Assembly: GCA_964017145.1 (NCBI GenBank)
Contig: CAXHKQ010000045.1
Location: forward strand, 1 to 13,128
From: Agrocybe praecox
Taxonomy: Eukaryota; Basidiomycota; Agaricomycetes; Agaricales; Agrocybaceae
Length of the DNA: 13,128 nucleotides
Direction: 5' to 3'
Every line of letters begins with the position of its first letter. The stretch's first letter is position 1. The notes under the pieces were generated by a model. The model worked only from the letters and a program-made list of their open reading frames with translations, had not been told where the DNA came from and searched no databases. Shown here piece by piece: positions 8,714-13,128 of the stretch. Position numbers and translations under genes: made by a program.

Positions 8714-8731
8714 CGTTCACGTTCACGTTCA
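8714..8731. repeat. CGTTCA hexamer, three tandem copies
   Basis: Three perfect tandem units followed by CGT. Confidence 0.85.
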
Positions 8732-9125
8732 CGTCGCACGCACACACGCGCCGGGCCAGTCAATGGACGCAACTCTACAATTGTTTGCTTTTATTATGCA
8801 TGTGCAGTCGCGTGCAGCGTTCGGCTGAATATTTGTATTTTTATATCCGGACGCAACGCGCGACGGTTTAAAGGTTCACCGTATTTACACACATTCACTC
8901 ACACACAATGCACGCGATCGCCCGCACGATCGCTCGTTCATTCACTGGCGCACGCACTTTTCGGCATGTAGGAAGTGATCGCGCACATCGCCGACCAATT
9001 TAGCACTGGCGATAAATTTCACTGTCACGTACGCCTCACGTACGAGTTACGATCGATCGCGGTGTGTGTATGTTGCACAGGTTCTCTGTTCAGGAATTTC
9101 GACGGGCCCGTTTGGCGAGCGATCG

Positions 9126-9433
9126 TTTTAAGTACAGCGAGCGCCCGAAATACCGCCCAAATGATTTACGACACTGCACTGCTAATAGCAAGTCGTCGTA
9201 ACTGGCGCGGTAACGTGTTTATTTTGAAAACACGATAAAAACCTATGCGGTTTGATAGAGGCGATTCACGATCAAACGCACATGCACGTACCACAGTTCA
9301 CTAATCCCTTTGCGCCTAATCCGATCACGATCTCATTCGGGCGAGAACAGTGTGGATGTGCAAGATCACCACGCGCGCGATACGAAAGTGTTGCAGAACG
9401 TACAACACGGGTTGGCACGAACTTCAGAACACT
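9126..9433. other. Gene-free segment
   Basis: Overlapping frames on both strands around 9252-9688 are open by chance and low in complexity. Nothing else is supported. Confidence 0.45.
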
Positions 9434-9472
9434 CGACGGACGACGGACGGACGGAATTAATGCTGCTGCTGC
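9434..9472. repeat. CGGA-type run followed by TGC run
   Basis: An imperfect GACG/GACGG array at 9434-9454 and a (TGC)4 run at 9461-9472. Confidence 0.75.
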
Positions 9473-9581
9473 GAACCGATCTAGACCGCTCGACGTTCCT
9501 CTGTCAACTGTGCGGCTTCGCGACTGTATCGCTTGCAGTTGTGCGGCTGTGTGGCTCGAGCACATGAGCATGTGTACGAGC

Positions 9582-9618
9582 AAACACACACACAAGCGCG
9601 CATGCACACACACACACT
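9582..9618. repeat. Interrupted CA microsatellite
   Basis: Two CA runs separated by AAGCGCGCATG. Confidence 0.8.
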
Positions 9619-9849
9619 GAATCGGTGGCGTGAGCTGACGAATAACTTGAGCGCGGAGCCGGTCGCTCATGTGTTTTATGCAGAGCATAAAAAGTACAAA
9701 AAAGTATTAGGAAAATTCTAGTGTAAATGTAAATTAATGAAATTGAATATGTCCAGAGCAAGTAATAAAAACGTTACTCTCTTATTACTTAAAATAAATA
9801 ATATACTTTTGATATTCTAAATACGTTTGGGAATGTCGACTAGATCTGT
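9619..9849. other. Gene-free segment turning AT-rich
   Basis: It contains a 9-bp stem, AAGTAATAA at 9760-9768 with TTATTACTT at 9782-9790. No gene is seen. Confidence 0.45.
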
Positions 9850-10062
9850 GTGGGTTCATAGTGTTGCATAATCGCTTAATTTTTTCGAGCTCCTTATTTG
9901 TATGCACGTAAATGATCGTCTTCAAACTACGTACTAATAAATCCCCGTTCTCATCAATTTAGTTTTATCGCGATACCGCGACTTTGCTGTAGTTTGAAGC
10001 CGAACATAGTCGTGTTTGGGCTCAAACGAATAGCACGATGAGAAGAAGAGATTGAAACAGAA
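9850..10062. repeat. Dispersed repeat, copy 1
   Basis: It shares an ordered series of blocks with 10887-11075: TAGTGTTGCnTAATCGCTT, a left stem strand, CGCGATACCGCG, a right stem strand, and TTTGGGCTnAAACGA. An internal stem pairs 9912-9930 with 9989-10007 (about 17 of 19 bases) around a 58-base loop. A small GTTTG/CAAAC hairpin follows at about 10015-10028. It has no coding content. It may be a non-autonomous transposon or an old structured repeat. Confidence 0.65.
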
Positions 10063-10471
10063 TGAGAGCATGCTAGTTATTCTGAGAGCTGATAAGCTAA
10101 ATCAGGATAAAAACTCAGAGATCCCACGCGTCGATTATGTTCTAATATATGTAGCGTGGGACAGCCACTCTAGCGGATTTTGTCACCACTTGGTAACACG
10201 ATCGTGGTGTTCAAGTGGTAAAACCGAGTCGTAATAAACTTTGAGCCAAGTAATATGTATTTTTATCCTCAACATTTCAAAAAATGGTATCGTGTTGCGA
10301 AAAATACGACTCACAAAGTGACAAAAAAGTAAGCAGACACATAGGGATCGAGTAATGTAATAAAAAAAAGTATGAATTGACACCGTTGCGTTACGTGACG
10401 ATCCAACTGATAATATCGTATTTTTATTCTCTATCGGGACAGAGCCGAATCTAGCCACATGAAGTCAACCT
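10063..10471. other. Gene-free AT-rich spacer
   Basis: It lies between members of the dispersed repeat. Short frames (10052-10234 on +, 10183-10458 on -) show no recognisable product. Confidence 0.45.
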
Positions 10472-10525
10472 TGTGTTTGGGGGCATAGTGTTCAGTATCG
10501 TCTTATGGTTTTCCGAGGTCCTGGC
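10472..10525. repeat. Dispersed repeat, partial diverged copy
   Basis: It resembles the left end of copy 1: GCATAGTGTT, then a degraded AATCGCTTA-like block, then TTTTCCGAGGTCC, which matches TTTTTCGAGCTCC. The stem-forming part is not recognisable downstream, so the copy is truncated or badly decayed. Confidence 0.4.
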
Positions 10526-10886
10526 TAATATCATCTAGGGCCCTAAACATCTTCTCGATTTTCAGTATTTTAAGACCCTTTTGTCTTTTTAGACTATTTT
10601 CACTATTCTTCATCTTTTTCTGCAGAATTAAAATAATGTGTATTATTGTAACAGATGGGCTTCAGGGTCGTCCATGATATTTTAATTTGATTGAATTGAT
10701 TCCAGTTGGAATTCGTTTATCATGTGTGACAAATTAAATTCATCACAAGCGGGGTCTCGACTTACTCTTTGCTCTGACTGGAGAACAAAGTATTTATAAA
10801 CTTCTGTCAGCGAACGGGGCCCCGCTCAATAACAAATTTGAAAATACATGTCTTCTGTGATTGGGACCTAATTCAATAACAAATGT
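10526..10886. other. Gene-free spacer
   Basis: AT-rich with a GC-rich palindrome CGGGGCCCCG at 10815-10824. A direct repeat TCAATAACAAAT lies at 10826-10837 and 10873-10884. No gene is seen. Confidence 0.45.
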
Positions 10887-11075
10887 ATGTGTCTTGATAG
10901 TGTTGCCTAATCGCTTCCCTTCAATCTCTCGCGTCTATGATCGGCCTCAAACTTCGGACGTTACGCTAAATCGGCGTTTTCAGAGGTTTCCGCAGTTTCC
11001 GCGATACCGCGTCCCTCCTTTAATTTGAGGCTGAACATTGTCGTTTTGGGCTGAAACGAAAGAGATCGTGAAAAG
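10887..11075. repeat. Dispersed repeat, copy 2
   Basis: A direct repeat of copy 1, about 1.03 kb away. Its stem pairs 10937-10954 with 11022-11038. Compared with copy 1, one stem pair changes from T-A to C-G on both strands (TTCAAA/TTTGAA against CTCAAA/TTTGAG). The shared CGCGATACCGCG core lies in the loop at about 11000-11011. The CACTA-ended element begins 54 bases further on. Confidence 0.65.
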
Positions 11076-11126
11076 GTTTATCACAATTATATTGAAAATA
11101 AGCCACTTTGGAAATGTAGAGACAAA

Positions 11127-11129
11127 TTA
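11127..11129. repeat. Left target-site duplication, TTA
   Basis: TTA directly precedes the CACTA terminus and is matched by TTA at 12351-12353. Confidence 0.55.
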
Positions 11130-11599
11130 CACTACGCGCCAGCCAAAAAAAACGTAGAGCTCTAACATATTTTTTCTGATAATTTCCATCGACCTAAGAC
11201 TTTCTGTATCTTTAGTTTTTTTTCTATGGAGAATCTTCGGAGATAGAGCCCTTCGAAGTTGGAAAATGGCAAATTCTGTTTTTTGGCAAGTATATGGTTA
11301 TATCTCTAGTTATAGCATACATACAGGAGTAAAACGTTTTAACAAAATATTGCCAGATAAATGGTCAACAATTTATGTCTGGTAAAGACCCCTCGAAGTA
11401 GATTAGTTTAGGCACAAATGACAGACCTATATGGAAAATCGTGCTTTTTGTACGAATTTTTCAACTAAAAAAAACACAAATAAATAGGGAAAAAATCGAA
11501 ATAATTGCAAATTGTGAAAACCATTTTCACTACCTCTATTTGACTATATTCCTGATAAATCAAGTTAATGAGGATGGACATCTATCTATAAATCGCTAT
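11130..11599 (+). repeat. Left terminal inverted repeat arm
   Basis: It pairs with 11866-12350. It contains poly-A/T runs and no recognisable coding sequence. Confidence 0.8.
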
Positions 11600-11865
11600 G
11601 TTATATGTGTTTGAACTATGAGATGTTTTCGGTGTCTAGTGTATTTTCACATCGTGATTTGTATGGGAAATTTTTCGAAAAAATCTGGTCATGCAGTATC
11701 ATCTAGCTTGACGAGATGTTCAAAAAAGTGTACTACACCAGGTTGATGTGGGCTTTTATGTAGAAGTTATATTGAAATCTATTGTAAACTGTAATTCTGT
11801 AATACGCGTGGGATCACGAGATTTTGTATGGGGATCATGTGTGACATGGTGAACATTAATTGCTA
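11600..11865. other. Central loop of the palindromic element
   Basis: Unpaired sequence between the arms. It contains two direct copies of a TTGTATGGG(A/G) word at 11659-11668 and 11824-11833. The same word forms the central stem of the foldback at 3911-4553. No gene is seen. Confidence 0.5.
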
Positions 11866-12350
11866 ATAGCGTTGGTATTTATCGATACATTTCCATCGTC
11901 ATTAGCTTTATTTATCAGAAATATATTCAAATAGAGACGTAGTAAATGGTTTTCACAATTTGCAATTATTTCGATTTTTTCCTATTTATTTGTGTTTTTT
12001 TTAGGTGAAAAATTCGTACAAAAAGCACGATTTTCCAGATAGGTCTGTCATTTGTGCCTAAACTAATCTACTTCGAGGGGTCTTTACCAGACAAAAATTG
12101 TTGACCATTTATCTGGCAATATTTTGTTAAAACGATTTACTCCTGTATGTATGCTATAACTAGAGATATAACTATATACTTACCAAAAATACAGAATTTG
12201 CCATTTTCCAACTTCGAAAGGCTCTATCTCCGAAGATTCGCCATAGAAAAAAAAACTAAAGACACAGAAAGTCTTAGGTCAATGGAGATTATCAGAAAAA
12301 ATATGTTAGAGCTCTACATATTTTTTGTTCTTACAAAGTGGCGCGTAGTG
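11866..12350 (-). repeat. Right terminal inverted repeat arm
   Basis: Reverse complement of the left arm, and about nine bases longer near its tip. A TATCGATA site at 11880-11887 near the inner edge is not preserved in the left arm. Confidence 0.8.
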
Positions 12351-12353
12351 TTA
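12351..12353. repeat. Right target-site duplication, TTA
   Basis: TTA directly follows the right terminus and matches 11127-11129. Confidence 0.55.
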
Positions 12354-12946
12354 TGTAGTATAAATGTTAGTATCGCGATTCTGTGAAGGCACACTTATTG
12401 ATTTGGCAAATTATATTCAAACTTCCAATAAGATATGATATTGCACGTCGATGAAGCTTCGGCTCTGCACACTGCACCTGCACATCCAACGAAGATAACC
12501 GGAAATTTGATCGCAATCGGTGTTCTTCGATGCTCACATTCGGCTGCACAGCTGCACAAACACGAACGCTTCCAATTATGATAAATAATAATAGCCCAAC
12601 TTCATAACTAAACTACTCAAATATAATAAGCTGTTGGGCTCTCATTGTTCATTGTATTCGTGATTGAAATTCCAAAGTTCGAGGTGATAACCTGATTTCA
12701 CTCCATAATGACTTGAGCAATTCATGCCAGTTCGTGCGTTGAATTACGTACTAATAATAGTGAATTTATAATTACGTGAGGTGCGCGTATTAAATTCATG
12801 TTCAAGCCGAACATCAATCAACTAATACTCATCATATTCGGTAACAAAGAGAACTATGCATGGTAGACAGCATAATTTTAATACTGCTCCTAACCATCAT
12901 TAGATTTCGTTCCGTCAAAACCACGGCCAGCCAAGTTAGTCGTCGC
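12354..12946. other. Gene-free spacer
   Basis: It holds a short CTGCAC-rich patch near 12474-12484 and an 8-bp inverted pair AGCCCAAC/GTTGGGCT at 12593-12600 and 12633-12640. No gene is seen. Confidence 0.45.
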
Positions 12947-12960
12947 TGTGTGTGTGTGTG
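12947..12960. repeat. (TG)7 microsatellite
   Basis: Seven TG units followed by CG. Confidence 0.85.
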
Positions 12961-12987
12961 CGTATTACTCTAATAAATCAAACATGC

Positions 12988-13007
12988 AAATTTGCCGTGG
13001 CAAATTT
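12988..13007. repeat. 20-bp palindrome AAATTTGCC-GT-GGCAAATTT
   Basis: Nine perfectly paired bases on each side of a two-base centre. It could be a binding site for a dimeric factor, but none is recognised. Confidence 0.7.
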
Positions 13008-13128
13008 TACGCTAAAAGTGCGGCGGCAGAGTTGACAAGCCCAGCGATGGTTGGATGGATGGAATGGGGTGGGTGGCACATCGTTAGTATGCGCAATAGT
13101 TCGGTGTGTTTGTGTGTCTATGTGCTCG

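Larger units (their letters stand above)
7650..9125. promoter_or_regulatory. CGATCG motif cluster
   Basis: CGATCG occurs at 7650, 7657, 7754, 7761, 7769, 8202, 8915, 8927, 9050, 9054 and 9120. That is 11 sites in 1,476 bases, against three seen in the rest of the window (2874, 3217, 10199). The 13-mer CGATCGGCGATCG occurs twice, at 7650-7662 and 7754-7766. No coding gene explains the bias. It may be a regulatory cluster, a remnant of a GATCG-rich tandem repeat, or local compositional drift. The segment also holds a hairpin at 7735-7752 (CTGAGAA/TTCTCAG), a forkhead-like TGTTTAC near 7896, and otherwise no feature I can support. The regulatory reading is inference. Confidence 0.35.
11130..12350. 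mobile_element. Palindromic DNA transposon (MITE/foldback) with CACTA ends
   Basis: A 1,221-bp element whose left arm (11130-11599) is the reverse complement of its right arm (11866-12350), separated by a 266-base centre. From about 11165 to 11525 the arms are roughly 95% identical by eye. Between the tips and that block the left arm lacks about nine bases. Both tips read CACTACGCGCCA inward and are flanked by TTA. In established classification, CACTA (EnSpm) elements have termini starting CACT(A/G) and 3-bp target duplications, which fits. PIF/Harbinger elements also duplicate a 3-bp TWA target, so that family remains possible. No transposase frame exists (longest + frame about 79 codons, within the right arm), so it would need enzymes from elsewhere. 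High arm identity suggests fairly recent origin or arm homogenisation. Confidence 0.8.

Noticed and set aside
9272..9688. 138-codon open frame on -
   Set aside because: Low complexity, overlapped by + frames, and open mainly because of CA/TG repeats and CpG-rich sequence.
1312..10000. Shared TGTAGTTTGAAG at 1312 and 9988 as evidence of a fourth copy of the dispersed repeat
   Set aside because: A 12-base match is expected several times by chance in a window this size, and the flanks do not align.
10815..10824. CGGGGCCCCG palindrome as a special site
   Set aside because: A 10-base palindrome is expected about a dozen times in 13 kb by chance, and nothing adjacent supports a role.

Overview
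The window looks like non-coding chromosomal DNA from an insect, most likely a dipteran and possibly a mosquito. This is an inference from style, not from a recognised gene. CpG is abundant. CA/TG microsatellites recur along most of the window. AT-rich spacers alternate with CpG-rich blocks. Two long inverted-repeat (foldback/MITE-like) elements are present. No open reading frame has a recognisable domain, a believable exon structure or sustained codon bias. I found no protein-coding gene, rRNA, tRNA, known microRNA or CRISPR array. The longest open frames (about 140 codons) lie across CA/TG repeats and overlap open frames on the other strand, as expected by chance.

Layout. 1-840 is CpG-rich with CG and TG runs. 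841-1510 is AT-rich spacer. 1511-2730 is mixed spacer with small repeats. 2732-2805 holds two perfect TATCGATA (DRE-type) sites. 3247-3815 is CA/TG-rich with a short pentamer array. 3911-4553 is a foldback element with about 37-bp outer terminal repeats and about 140-bp inner arms that fold around a central hairpin. 4591-5460 is a CpG- and microsatellite-rich block with a TATA-like box, three strong hairpins and a TCTCGCGAGA palindrome. 5461-6300 is CpG-rich spacer. 6301-7180 is AT-rich and contains a small decayed foldback. 7650-9125 has a striking excess of CGATCG (11 sites in about 1.5 kb). 9850-11075 holds two full copies and one partial copy of a dispersed repeat, each full copy with its own conserved stem. 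11130-12350 is a 1,221-bp palindromic transposable element with arms of about 470-485 bp, termini beginning CACTA and a TTA target-site duplication. 12354-13128 is spacer with a 20-bp palindrome and a TG run.

Nothing here acts as a set of cooperating genes. The most informative content is the transposable elements, especially the CACTA-ended palindrome and the nested foldback, and the local motif clusters that could be regulatory. The window probably lies in a large intron or intergenic region. All positions and identities were read by eye and should be confirmed computationally.
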